Under the pieces are notes generated by a model, which was given only the letters and a program-made list of their open reading frames with translations, ran no database searches and was not told the DNA's origin. Of a DNA stretch of 43,317 bases, positions 13,212-22,005 are shown in pieces; within the stretch, counting starts at the first letter, position 1; each line of letters starts with the position of its first letter. The stretch spans positions 1 to 43,317 of the forward strand of contig JAICJH010000059.1 of assembly GCA_025928545.1 (NCBI GenBank), given 5' to 3'. The translations under genes and the position numbers were made by a program. Source of the DNA: Bryobacteraceae bacterium (GTDB lineage Bacteria > Acidobacteriota > Terriglobia > Bryobacterales > Bryobacteraceae).

Positions 13212-13832
13212 CTATCGCCCGGAGAGGGGAATCTCGAAGTAGTAGAGATCCTTGCCGGTGGAAGCGTTTTGCAGGCCGGTGATATAGAGGGACGCGCCAG
13301 CGCTGGTGACATCCGTTTCGAAATAGACGAAACCGCTAGCCGTTTCGCCGGCAGGAATCATTTTCGCGGAAAAGGCGCGGACCTCTATCTCGGAGGCAGC
13401 AAGCGGATTCTTGCCTCCCCCAATCTTGATGCCGACCGGCGCTACGGAGGCTTTGGGGCGGTTCGGACCTTTGGAATACTTGACGTCGGAAGCGGGGGTT
13501 GCGTCGACTTTCGAGTGATCGGGGAGTGCGTATTCGAAATGCAGCTTATCCACGCGGATTGCATTCGGGCCGCTGTTTCGCAGAACGACAAGCACAGGCA
13601 GGATGTTGTAATGCCACGGGTTCAGCTTGCCGAAGGCGGTTTTGGCCTGATCGTCGGTTGTGAAGACTTCGGCGGCGATTGTGACACCTTCGTTCGTCTG
13701 CTTGTTTGCATACTGGTCAATCGGCTTGACCTGGAACGTTGGCTTGTCGGCCGCACCGGCTGCCGTGACAACAAGGAACACCGCTATACTCGATACGAGG
13801 CGCGACGGCCATTTCAAACCATTGAAACGCAA
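13212..13832 (-). CDS. Exported hypothetical protein
   Basis: This 206-residue protein has a signal peptide (residues about 1-28, SRLVSSIAVFLVVTAAGAAD). The mature part is predicted beta-rich: LNPWHYNILPVLVVLRNSGP, RVDKLHFEYALPD, IPAGETASGFVYFET and ASLYITGLQNASTG. The last two stretches resemble an immunoglobulin-like domain, and an IPAGETASGFVYF-type phrase recurs in acidobacterial secreted proteins, but I do not recognise a named family. Its first 11 nt overlap the start of the divergent waaA-lpxK gene if both starts are right; a TTG at 13817 would remove the overlap. Function unknown. Confidence 0.7.
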   Translation of the reverse strand: MRFNGLKWPSRLVSSIAVFLVVTAAGAADKPTFQVKPIDQYANKQTNEGVTIAAEVFTTDDQAKTAFGKLNPWHYNILPVLVVLRNSGPNAIRVDKLHFEYALPDHSKVDATPASDVKYSKGPNRPKASVAPVGIKIGGGKNPLAASEIEVRAFSAKMIPAGETASGFVYFETDVTSAGASLYITGLQNASTGKDLYYFEIPLSGR

Positions 13833-16155
13833 AGCGATCTTTCTCCTTTACCGGCTCGCCGAACTGCTCGCCTCGCCCGTCGTCGCTGTCTACCTTTTAG
13901 TGCGCGCAGCGGGCGACCGGCGTTACTTTCCCACGCTGCCTGAGCGCTTTGGCGAGCTGTCCGCATTATGGCAGAAGACTGCGCCGGAAGCGATCTGGTT
14001 GCATGCAGTTTCTGTAGGGGAAGTGCTGGCCGCGGTGCCGTTGCTCGAAGAACTGCGACGCCGTTCGCCCCAAACGCCATTCTTTCTCAGCACTTCCACG
14101 CTCGCCGGAAGAGAAATGGCCGACAAGCGGCTCGCTGCGTCGGTGACGGAATCGGGCGGGGGCATATTCTATGCGCCCGTGGATTACGTCTGGGTCGTCA
14201 GGCGGGTTTTGCGGCGGATTCGGCCTTCTGTGGTCGTCATTCTGGAGACGGAGATCTGGCCCAATCTCTTTCGGGAGGCGAAGAGGATCGGCTGCGGACT
14301 GGTGCTGGTCAATGGCAGGATTTCCGACCGCGCGCTGCCCCGCTACCGCCGGTTAGCGACGATATTTGGGCCGGTACTGGCGCAATGTGACAGGATTTTG
14401 GCGCAGTCCGATGATATGCGGGAGCGCTTTCTGCTGACCGGTGCGCCGCCGGAAATTGTGGAGGTTGGCGGGAATCTTAAGTACGACTTCACGTTGTTGC
14501 CGCTGGCTGAGAACTCTCCGGTGCTGACGTTCCTGGCAAGCGGGAAGGGCCGGCCGGTTTGGGTAGCGGCCAGCACATCCACCGATGGACGCCTGGATGA
14601 AGAGGATGACGTCATCGCGGCGCAACGTACGCTGACCGGGTGGAGGGTGATCATCGCTCCGCGCAAGCCGGACCGGTTTGATAGCGTTGCCCGGAAGCTG
14701 CAGGAATCGGGGCTGCGCTGGGTGCGCCGCTCGGCGTTTCAAGAGACCAATGCCGATGCGGACGTCCTGCTGCTGGATTCCATTGGGGAACTGGCTGGCA
14801 CGTTCGAACATGCCGATGCGGTGTTCATGGGCGGAACGCTCAGCGACATGGGCGGTCACAACATACTGGAGCCGGCGCTGGCAGGGAAGCCGGTTGTCGC
14901 CGGACCGCACCTCGAAAACTTCCGTGAGATCGAACGGCATTTTGAAGCGCAGAACGCGGTGATTCGAATTCCGGCGGGCAGCGAATTAGCCGGCGCGATC
15001 CTTCAGGCAGCGGGCGATCCGGAGCTGGGCGAGCGGGGCCGCATGGCGGCGTCTATGAAATGCGGCGCGGCAAATCGTGCAGCGGATGCGGTAATGGCGC
15101 TGTATGAGAGCAAGTATCCGGTTGAGAGGCCGCCGCAACCGGCATGGATGTTCCTGTGGTCGTTTTCGCAGATCTGGCGGGTGGCTGGCGCGCATGATTT
15201 GCGGGCGAAGCGGGCGAGACGGAAGACATTGCCCGTTCCGGTGGTCAGCGTCGGCAACATCACCGCGGGCGGAACGGGCAAGACGCCGGTCACTCTGGAA
15301 CTTGTGCACGATCTGGCGAGCTTGCAACCCGGCGTGCTGACGCGAGGTCATGGACGGAATACGAGGGATATCGTGGTGCTTCCGAGGGGCGATGAAATGC
15401 CGCCAGTGGAGACGACCGGCGATGAGGCGCAGCTTTATATTCAATCGGCCCACGTACCGATCGGAATCGGCCCGGAACGTGCTGAAGCAGGGACGCGCCT
15501 CATCGAAAAGGCGGATGTCGGGGTGTTTGTGCTGGATGACGGTCTCCAGCATCTGCAACTGACCCGCGAATTCGATCTGGTGCTAATTGATGCGCTGCGG
15601 CCCTTCGGCGGCGGGCACCTGTTGCCGCTGGGCCGCCTGCGCGAACCTCTGGAAGGGTTGGCGCGGGCTCATGCCTTCCTCATCACCCGATCCAGAGCAG
15701 TGGCTAACCTTCCGGCGATCCTCTCCACGCTGCGACGCTACAATCCTTCCGCCCCGGTGTATTTCGGCTGGCTGGAGAATCGCCGCTGGACGAATGTGCA
15801 TGGCGAGACGCTGGAAGTTGGAGCGCTGGCCGGGATGAAAGCCGTGGCGTTCTGTGGTCTGGGAAATCCGGAATCCTTTTGGCGTTCTTTGGCAGATGTG
15901 GGAGTTTGCCCACTGGAGAAGCTTTCCTATGGAGACCATCACCGCTATACTCCCAACGAACTGCGACGGCTGGCGCGGCATGCGCGGGAAATCGGCGCCG
16001 AGTATCTGGTGACTACGGCGAAGGATGCCATCAACATGGGCCGCGATTTCGAGGGTGTCACGGCGCCGCTGAAAGTGTACTGGCTGGAAATCGGAATCGG
16101 AATCGATCGCCGTGAGGAGTTGGCGGCGCAAATTACCGCTGCGGTTCGGCGATAG
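13822..16155 (+). CDS. WaaA (Kdo transferase)-LpxK (lipid A 4'-kinase) fusion protein
   Basis: One uninterrupted frame encodes 777 residues with two complete enzymes of lipid A-Kdo synthesis. Residues 1 to about 425 are WaaA/KdtA: an N-terminal membrane anchor (LLYRLAELLASPVVAVYLLV), catalytic E67 in AVSVGEVLAAVP, VILETEIWPNLFREA, and the nucleotide-binding FMGGTLSDMGGHNILEPALA. Residues about 440-777 are LpxK: P-loop NITAGGTGKTPVT with K487, LTRGHGRNTRD, D572-D573-G574 in VLDDGLQHLQL, and DALRPFGGGHLLPLGRLREP. LpxK phosphorylates the lipid A disaccharide before WaaA adds Kdo, so the fusion joins consecutive steps on the inner-membrane surface. The TTG at 13822 gives the usual WaaA N-terminus but has no strong ribosome-binding site. 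The linker (about 420-440) shows no frameshift. Confidence 0.9.
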   Translation: MKRKAIFLLYRLAELLASPVVAVYLLVRAAGDRRYFPTLPERFGELSALWQKTAPEAIWLHAVSVGEVLAAVPLLEELRRRSPQTPFFLSTSTLAGREMADKRLAASVTESGGGIFYAPVDYVWVVRRVLRRIRPSVVVILETEIWPNLFREAKRIGCGLVLVNGRISDRALPRYRRLATIFGPVLAQCDRILAQSDDMRERFLLTGAPPEIVEVGGNLKYDFTLLPLAENSPVLTFLASGKGRPVWVAASTSTDGRLDEEDDVIAAQRTLTGWRVIIAPRKPDRFDSVARKLQESGLRWVRRSAFQETNADADVLLLDSIGELAGTFEHADAVFMGGTLSDMGGHNILEPALAGKPVVAGPHLENFREIERHFEAQNAVIRIPAGSELAGAILQAAGDPELGERGRMAASMKCGAANRAADAVMALYESKYPVERPPQPAWMFLWSFSQIWRVAGAHDLRAKRARRKTLPVPVVSVGNITAGGTGKTPVTLELVHDLASLQPGVLTRGHGRNTRDIVVLPRGDEMPPVETTGDEAQLYIQSAHVPIGIGPERAEAGTRLIEKADVGVFVLDDGLQHLQLTREFDLVLIDALRPFGGGHLLPLGRLREPLEGLARAHAFLITRSRAVANLPAILSTLRRYNPSAPVYFGWLENRRWTNVHGETLEVGALAGMKAVAFCGLGNPESFWRSLADVGVCPLEKLSYGDHHRYTPNELRRLARHAREIGAEYLVTTAKDAINMGRDFEGVTAPLKVYWLEIGIGIDRREELAAQITAAVRR

Positions 16156-16166
16156 GCGCAGGGCGG

Positions 16167-17702
16167 CTATTGCGGGACGGCGTGCAGGTAGTCGTCTAGC
16201 TTTTTATCGGCGTTGCCGAGTTCGCGGGCGAGGCTGAGCTTCGCCAGGTTATGGGCGAAGAGACTGGTGATGTAGTCGAGGTCGGAAGAAGCCACGTCCT
16301 GTTCCGACTGGGCAACTTCCACCGCGGTCGAGACGCCGAGGTCGAACTTCTCGCGAGTCAGGCGGAGGTTTTCGCGCGCCAGTTGCTGGTTCGATTTAGC
16401 CAGTTCGATCTGGCTTGCCGCGGCCTGGAGATCGAGAAACGAATTACGGATTTCGCTTTCGATCTGGCCGCGCAGATCCTGTGCTTCGGCGCGACGCTGA
16501 TCGAGCGACGCATCGGCCTGACGGATATCGCCGGCTGCGCGTCCACCCTGCCAGATCGGCACTTTCAGGCTGGCCGCGAAGGTGAAGGTGGAGCGGGCCT
16601 CGCTGAAGCGCGGGCCAATGGTGCCGTAGTCGCCGACGATTGCGAGAGTGGGAAGGCGTTCGTCTCTGGCGGCGGTCCGGACGCGCTCCGCCGCACGGAT
16701 CTGAGTCTCCGCGGCTTTCAGATCGGAACGCGTTTCCATGGATTGTTTGATGGCATCTTCCACGGTCATTGCGGGCGGCGGTGAAAAAGGAACATCGTCT
16801 GAGATGTCGTATTGATCATTGGGTGGAATTCCGGTGAGACGCGCGAGGTTGATCTTCTGGCGCGAGAGATCGTTCTGCAGAGTGGCGAGGCGCTGCTGCT
16901 GAACGGCCTGCTGGACCTGGCTGCGATTCACATCGATTTGCGCCGCGACGCCGGATTCCTGACTCTGGCGGGTTTGCTTCAGGAGGGCTCCGGCGGTTTC
17001 GAGTTGGGCCTTCGCGGCGGTGACGCGGGCCTTCGCCGCAATCGTCTGAAGATAAGCTCCGCCGACGGCGAGGACGATCACATCGCGCGCATTGTCCATG
17101 GCTTGCTTCTGCGCGGAGATGTTCTCGCGGGCCGCTTTCATGTTGTTCCAGGCGGCCATATCCGCGACAGCCTGTGACAGAGTCGCGCGCAGGTCGAAAT
17201 ACGCAAGAGGGCCGACAACTTTGGGAGCGCCGGGAAAACTCAGGCCGAGGACCTGGAGATCCTGCTCCAGAACGTTCTCACGATAGCTCCCGCTGATGTT
17301 GGGCATGAGCGCCGCGCGCGCGACAATCGCCTGGCCTTCAGCCTGTTTCACGGCGGAGTTAAGGCCGGTGACACTGAGGTTGGCGGCGAGCCCGCGTTGT
17401 ATGGCTTCACGCAGGGAGAGCTTGCCGGAGAACGGCATAGCGGCGGTGCTGCTTGTGCTGCCCGCGTAGGTACCCTGTATCGAAATGTTCGTGTTCAGAG
17501 TATTGACGCTCGCATTGGTGCCGGGAACGGGCGATTGAGTGGCGACCACGGAGCCCGATTGGCCGGTGCGCCCGGAGAGCGGGAGTTGCGCCGCAACCGA
17601 GCCGCCGCCTCCCGACGGAGGCGCTCCGCCAAGCTGGGCAAACGCGAGAGTGGCCGACGCAGCGGCCCCCGCTATGAATCCGAAGAAGGCTCTTTTATTC
17701 AT
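16167..17702 (-). CDS. TolC-family outer-membrane efflux protein
   Basis: This 511-residue protein has a signal peptide (MNKRAFFGFIAGAAASATLA) and two TolC/OEP repeats of long helices and strands. First repeat: LSLREAIQRGLAANLSV through SGVAAQIDVNRSQVQQAVQQ. Second: TVEDAIKQSMETRSDLKAAE through ENLRLTREKFDLGVSTAVEV, then AQSEQDVASSDLDYI. It forms the trimeric channel across the periplasm and outer membrane for the ABC pump encoded upstream. The N-terminus after the signal peptide is Gly/Ser-rich (about residues 25-60). The ATG at 17702 is two bases after the permease stop. It ends 11 nt from the convergent waaA-lpxK stop. Confidence 0.92.
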   Translation of the reverse strand: MNKRAFFGFIAGAAASATLAFAQLGGAPPSGGGGSVAAQLPLSGRTGQSGSVVATQSPVPGTNASVNTLNTNISIQGTYAGSTSSTAAMPFSGKLSLREAIQRGLAANLSVTGLNSAVKQAEGQAIVARAALMPNISGSYRENVLEQDLQVLGLSFPGAPKVVGPLAYFDLRATLSQAVADMAAWNNMKAARENISAQKQAMDNARDVIVLAVGGAYLQTIAAKARVTAAKAQLETAGALLKQTRQSQESGVAAQIDVNRSQVQQAVQQQRLATLQNDLSRQKINLARLTGIPPNDQYDISDDVPFSPPPAMTVEDAIKQSMETRSDLKAAETQIRAAERVRTAARDERLPTLAIVGDYGTIGPRFSEARSTFTFAASLKVPIWQGGRAAGDIRQADASLDQRRAEAQDLRGQIESEIRNSFLDLQAAASQIELAKSNQQLARENLRLTREKFDLGVSTAVEVAQSEQDVASSDLDYITSLFAHNLAKLSLARELGNADKKLDDYLHAVPQ

Positions 17703-17704
17703 GA

Positions 17705-18871
17705 TCAACCTAGTTGCTTCCGAAATCTGCGTACGCTGAGGGTCAGCAGGAGAGTGGCGAATCCAATCAAGGCCAGATAATTCGGCCATAAGGTATCCAT
17801 GCCGCTCCCTTTCAGCAGGCAGGAGCGGACGATGATGCTGAAGTGCCGAATCGGATTCAGCAGCGTCACCGGTTGAAGCCAGTGCGGCATTGCTTCCACC
17901 GGAGTGAGCGAGCCGGACAGGGATGAGAGCGGCGGATTGATGAAGAACGCCATGAGTTGCGCCTGCTGGGCCGACTTGGTGTAAGTTGCGATGAAGGTCC
18001 CGACACCGATCCCACAGAGCACGCACAGGGCGCCGCCGGACAGAACCAGGAAGATATTCCCGCGGAAAGGCACGTCGAAAACGATCTTCAGCAGCGATGC
18101 GGCGAAGAGCACCAGCACGCAAAGCAGGATGAACAGCGGCAGGATTTTCGCAACGACAATTTCACTGGTGGTTGCGGGTGTCATCAGTAACTGTTCGACA
18201 GTGCCGCGTTCTCGTTCCTTGATCATGGACGCGGAAGAAATCATCGAACCGTTCAGCATCAGCAGGACGCCGAAGGTTCCGGTAACGGTGAACCAGTTTG
18301 TAATGAGGGCGGGGTTAAACAGAAACGCGGGGTGGAGCGACACAATTCCACGCAATGTGCGGGGGTTTGTGGCGATGCGCTGGAATCTGGCGTGGAGACC
18401 GCTCTGCGGGAGTCCGCGATTCCAGTTCTGGACGACGCCTTCCGCATAGCCCTGCCCGATGGCGGCAGTGTTGGCGTTCATGGCATTGAGAAGCACCTGG
18501 ATTTCGGTCGGTCGGCCACGGAGGAGATCCTTCTCGAAATCGGTAGGCACCACGAGCCCCGCGTCCAGATCGCCGTGCGCGAGAGCCTCGCTGAGTTCGC
18601 GGGCCGAACCGTAGGTTCGGGCGAGTTCAAAGCTGCCACTTTGGGTCATGTTCGCAATCAGGTCCCGACTTTGAGCGGAGTGGCTGTCGTCCACAACACC
18701 GAGTTTGAGGTTGCTGATCGACGCATTCAGCGCGAAGCCGAAGAGGACGAGTTGAATGACCGGAGGGACCACCAGTGATATGGCGAGTCGGCGGTCGCGT
18801 CGAATCTGTGCGAATTCCTTGCGAATGAGCGCGCGCAGACGCGGGTTGAAGAAGTGGTTCAGGATTGTCAT
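17705..18871 (-). CDS. ABC-2 type transporter permease (YbhR/YbhS-like), second
   Basis: This 388-residue permease has an N-terminal membrane helix (LAISLVVPPVIQLVLFGFAL), a periplasmic loop of about 130 residues and five C-terminal helices. Characteristic ABC-2 stretches are MIKERERGTVEQLLMTPATT (the cytoplasmic ERGT-EQL coupling motif), then ILPLFILLCVLVLFAASLLK, then LLNPIRHFSIIVRSCLLKGS. It pairs with the permease at 18868-19974 and the double ATPase to export drugs or hydrophobic compounds. The ATG at 18871 overlaps the upstream permease stop as ATGA. Confidence 0.93.
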   Translation of the reverse strand: MTILNHFFNPRLRALIRKEFAQIRRDRRLAISLVVPPVIQLVLFGFALNASISNLKLGVVDDSHSAQSRDLIANMTQSGSFELARTYGSARELSEALAHGDLDAGLVVPTDFEKDLLRGRPTEIQVLLNAMNANTAAIGQGYAEGVVQNWNRGLPQSGLHARFQRIATNPRTLRGIVSLHPAFLFNPALITNWFTVTGTFGVLLMLNGSMISSASMIKERERGTVEQLLMTPATTSEIVVAKILPLFILLCVLVLFAASLLKIVFDVPFRGNIFLVLSGGALCVLCGIGVGTFIATYTKSAQQAQLMAFFINPPLSSLSGSLTPVEAMPHWLQPVTLLNPIRHFSIIVRSCLLKGSGMDTLWPNYLALIGFATLLLTLSVRRFRKQLG

Positions 18872-19974
18872 ACCGACAATTGCATCCTCCGCATTTTGCG
18901 CCAGGCCATGACAAAGAAGAGGCTCCCGATGAAGCCGATCGCCGCAACGTTCTGCCACATTGCGGCCCAGCCTCCGCCGGTGAGCAGGGCGTCACGCACG
19001 ATTTCGATGTAGTACTTACCCCACACGACATTGGACAGCCAGCGTATGGAGGGCGGGATATTCGCGACAGGGAAGAGCAGGCCGGAGAGCAGGAACACCA
19101 GGAGAAAGCCTCCGAGGGCAACGGCCTGGATGGCCGCCGCCTGATTCGGAACGGCGCTGCCGATCATGGTGCCGAAGGTTGCCACGCAGAACGCGTATAG
19201 CAGAGTGGCGACCAGGAACGGAGTGGGATCGCCCGCGAAATGCATTCCGAAATATGTGAACAGGAGGGTGAGTTCCAGAATGGCTTCACTGACCGCGATG
19301 ATCATAAATGCCAGGATCTTGCCCAGCAGAAATTCATGCGCCGGAATGTTGGAAACGTAGACCTGGAGGATGGTTTTCAGTTCACCTTCTTTGGCCGACG
19401 CGAGAGTGGCCAGCAACGGGGGAAACATCGAGATACCCAGCACGAACATACCGGGGCCGTAGAACATTTTCGAATTGCGGCCTGGATTGAACCAGAGGCG
19501 GAATTCCGCTTTCACCGGGGAAGGCCGTGCGGATCCGCCTGCGCCGGCATTGAAGGACGCCACGATTTCTCCGGAGTAGCCCTGCACGAGCTTAGCCGTG
19601 TTGGCGTCGGAAGCATCCACAAGCATCTGTATTTCGGTATTGACCCCGCGCGCCAGGTTTTCGCCGAAATGGGGCGGGATGATCAGCGCGCCGCGCGCCT
19701 TGTTCGTGCGAAAGGCTTCCGACGGCTGCTTTGTTGTCGGCCAGGCTATGACGTGAAACGTGTTCGAGGCGCGAAACGCGTCGATGAAACTGCGGGAGGC
19801 AGGGGAGGCGTCCAGATCCTGAACGACGAGCGGCATGCCGGTGACGCTAAGCGACATGGCAGTGCTGAGAAGCAACAGCAGGAACATGGGGAGTACGAGA
19901 GCCAAAGCCAGGGCAAGGGGGTCCCGCACGATCTGGGTGAGCTCTTTGCGTGCCTGGGAAATTATTCGGCGCAT
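18868..19974 (-). CDS. ABC-2 type transporter permease (YbhR/YbhS-like), first
   Basis: This 368-residue protein has the same architecture: start MRRIISQARKELTQIVRDPL, one N-terminal helix (ALALVLPMFLLLLLSTAMSL), a periplasmic domain, then five helices. Coupling-loop region: SAKEGELKTILQVYVSNIPA. C-terminus: SIRWLSNVVWGKYYIEIVRD then ALLTGGGW. Paired permeases following a double ATPase are the YbhFSR arrangement. It lies 45 nt after the ATPase gene and overlaps the next permease by 4 nt. Substrate not readable; related pumps handle drugs and some alkali cations. Confidence 0.93.
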   Translation of the reverse strand: MRRIISQARKELTQIVRDPLALALALVLPMFLLLLLSTAMSLSVTGMPLVVQDLDASPASRSFIDAFRASNTFHVIAWPTTKQPSEAFRTNKARGALIIPPHFGENLARGVNTEIQMLVDASDANTAKLVQGYSGEIVASFNAGAGGSARPSPVKAEFRLWFNPGRNSKMFYGPGMFVLGISMFPPLLATLASAKEGELKTILQVYVSNIPAHEFLLGKILAFMIIAVSEAILELTLLFTYFGMHFAGDPTPFLVATLLYAFCVATFGTMIGSAVPNQAAAIQAVALGGFLLVFLLSGLLFPVANIPPSIRWLSNVVWGKYYIEIVRDALLTGGGWAAMWQNVAAIGFIGSLFFVMAWRKMRRMQLSV

Positions 19975-20019
19975 TCAGCGGACCTCGTGTCGGGTGCGGG
20001 CCTTTGCGCGGCCAGGGGA

Positions 20020-22002
20020 TTAATCTTCATTGGCTACCTTGCCTTGCTTTCTTGCTTTTTCGACTACAGCGATGAAGACATCTTCGAGTGAGTAGTGCTC
20101 TTCCACTATCGATCGAATGCCGATGCCCGCGGCAGCGAGCTTCGCCACGGTTGCGTCGCGGCCCGCTTCAAGATCGTCGTCCGTGATGACATGAAGACGA
20201 TCGCCGAACAACGAAACGCGCCAGCGCTCGTCGCCCTGGCGGAGCAGATCGGAAGCTTTCTGCGGCTGATCCACTGTGAATTCCAGAAGGTGCCCGCCCT
20301 GCTGGCTTTTGACGCCGCTCGGAGTGCCCTCGGCCGCAATTTCTCCCGCCACCATGAAGCCCAGGCGATTACATTGTTCGGCTTCTTCGAGATAGTGGGT
20401 CGTCACCAGGATAGCGGTCCCCAGATCGGCCAGCTTGTTGATCATGCGCCAGAAGGCACGCCGGGCTAATGGATCGACACCGGACGTCGGCTCGTCCAGA
20501 AACAAAACTTCCGGTTCGTGCATGATCGACGCGCCGAAAGCGACGCGCTGTTTCCAGCCGCCGGGCAGACTGCCGGTGATGAGGTCGAGCTTGCCTTCGA
20601 GGCCGGAGAAGGCCATTACCCAGCGTTTTTTGTCTTCGCGTTCGCGTTGAGGAACGCCATAAACGCCGGCGAAAAAGTCCAGATTTTCGCCAATCGAAAG
20701 ATCGTCATAGAGCGAGAATTTCTGCGACATGTAGCCGATGCGCTGTCGCACTCCCGGGGAGCGAAAAGCGCCGCGCTCGCCGGTGAGCTGCATGTCGCCC
20801 GTCGTGGGATCGAGAAGTCCGCAGAGCATCTTGATGGTGGTGGTTTTGCCGGCGCCGTTCGCACCCAGCAAGCCGTAGATTTCGCCGTAACGGATATCCA
20901 GGCTCACGTCGTGTACAGCTGTGAAGTTGCCAAAGCGCTTGGTGAGTTTGCTGGCTCCGATGGCAACGCGGCCCTTCAGGTCGCCGTGATCGTGAATGCC
21001 GGGATAAGGTGGCGCTTTCGTTTCCTGGCCCGCGGCGCGGAGAGTCGCGACAAACGTGTTCTCGAGGGTTGGCTGGTCTTCACGGAAGATATCGGCCTTC
21101 AGACCGGCAGATCGAAGTGTCGTTTCGATGGCGGCCCGCCCTTTTTCCGAGTTCGGGGCGATGACGTCGAGCCGATCGCCGAAGCGCTGGACATCGATAA
21201 TCTCCGGGTTGGCAGCATCGTTCAGAATGTCTTCCGCGCGGCCCAGATTATCGGTATGGACTTCCAGACGACGTGCGCCGAACCGCTCGCGAAGCTCATC
21301 CGGCGTACCGAGTTCCCGAATTTCGCCGAGGTGCATGAGGGCAACACGATGGCAGCGCTCGGCTTCGTCCAGATACGGAGTCGCAATCATGATGGTGAGG
21401 CCATCGGCCGCCAGATGAGCGAGCGTATCCCAGAACTCGCGACGCGAAACGGGATCCACGCCGGTTGTGGGCTCATCGAGCAGCAGCACCTGAGGCTGCG
21501 CCACCAGGGCGCAAACCAGCGATAGCTTCTGCTTCATGCCTCCACTCAGCCGGCCGGCAAGACGGTCCATGAAGCGATCCATATCGAACATCGAGAGATA
21601 ACGGTGGCCCCGTTCTTCGATTTCCGCGGGCGCTACCTCGCGCAGATCGCCCAGGTAGCGGATGTTTTCCCGGACCGTGAGATCTGGGTAGAGGCTGAAG
21701 GTCTGCGTGAGATAGCCGGTGTGGAAACGGGCGTCGCGGGCAGGCTGACCGTAGATGAGTGCCGAGCCGGAGGTTGCTTCCATCACGCCTGCCATGATCT
21801 GGAAGGTCGTGGTTTTGCCTGCTCCATCCGGTCCAATGAGGCCGAAGATTTCTCCGCGAGCCACCGAGATATCGATGCCGCGGACGGCATTGATGTCTCC
21901 CGCGTAGGTTTTCATCAGCCGGGACACGGCGATGGCAGGCACATCCGGGCGTGGCTCGGGCCGCGCTGACGTTTCGCCCCGCGGGATGGCCATGGCAGGC
22001 AT
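20020..22002 (-). CDS. Double-domain ABC transporter ATPase (YbhF-like)
   Basis: This 660-residue protein has two fused nucleotide-binding domains. Domain 1 has the Walker A GLIGPDGAGKTTT (K63), the signature LSGGMKQKLSLVCALVAQ and Walker B VLLLDEPTTGVDP. Domain 2, beginning about residue 345, has GLLGANGAGKTTTIKML, the signature-like region SLPGGWKQRVAFGASIM and VLFLDEPTSGVDP. The second signature (LPGGWKQ) departs from LSGGQ, as is usual in YbhF-type proteins. It powers the two permeases. It starts 3 nt after the HlyD stop; a second start at 21993 is possible. Confidence 0.94.
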   Translation of the reverse strand: MPAMAIPRGETSARPEPRPDVPAIAVSRLMKTYAGDINAVRGIDISVARGEIFGLIGPDGAGKTTTFQIMAGVMEATSGSALIYGQPARDARFHTGYLTQTFSLYPDLTVRENIRYLGDLREVAPAEIEERGHRYLSMFDMDRFMDRLAGRLSGGMKQKLSLVCALVAQPQVLLLDEPTTGVDPVSRREFWDTLAHLAADGLTIMIATPYLDEAERCHRVALMHLGEIRELGTPDELRERFGARRLEVHTDNLGRAEDILNDAANPEIIDVQRFGDRLDVIAPNSEKGRAAIETTLRSAGLKADIFREDQPTLENTFVATLRAAGQETKAPPYPGIHDHGDLKGRVAIGASKLTKRFGNFTAVHDVSLDIRYGEIYGLLGANGAGKTTTIKMLCGLLDPTTGDMQLTGERGAFRSPGVRQRIGYMSQKFSLYDDLSIGENLDFFAGVYGVPQREREDKKRWVMAFSGLEGKLDLITGSLPGGWKQRVAFGASIMHEPEVLFLDEPTSGVDPLARRAFWRMINKLADLGTAILVTTHYLEEAEQCNRLGFMVAGEIAAEGTPSGVKSQQGGHLLEFTVDQPQKASDLLRQGDERWRVSLFGDRLHVITDDDLEAGRDATVAKLAAAGIGIRSIVEEHYSLEDVFIAVVEKARKQGKVANED

Positions 22003-22005
22003 GAG

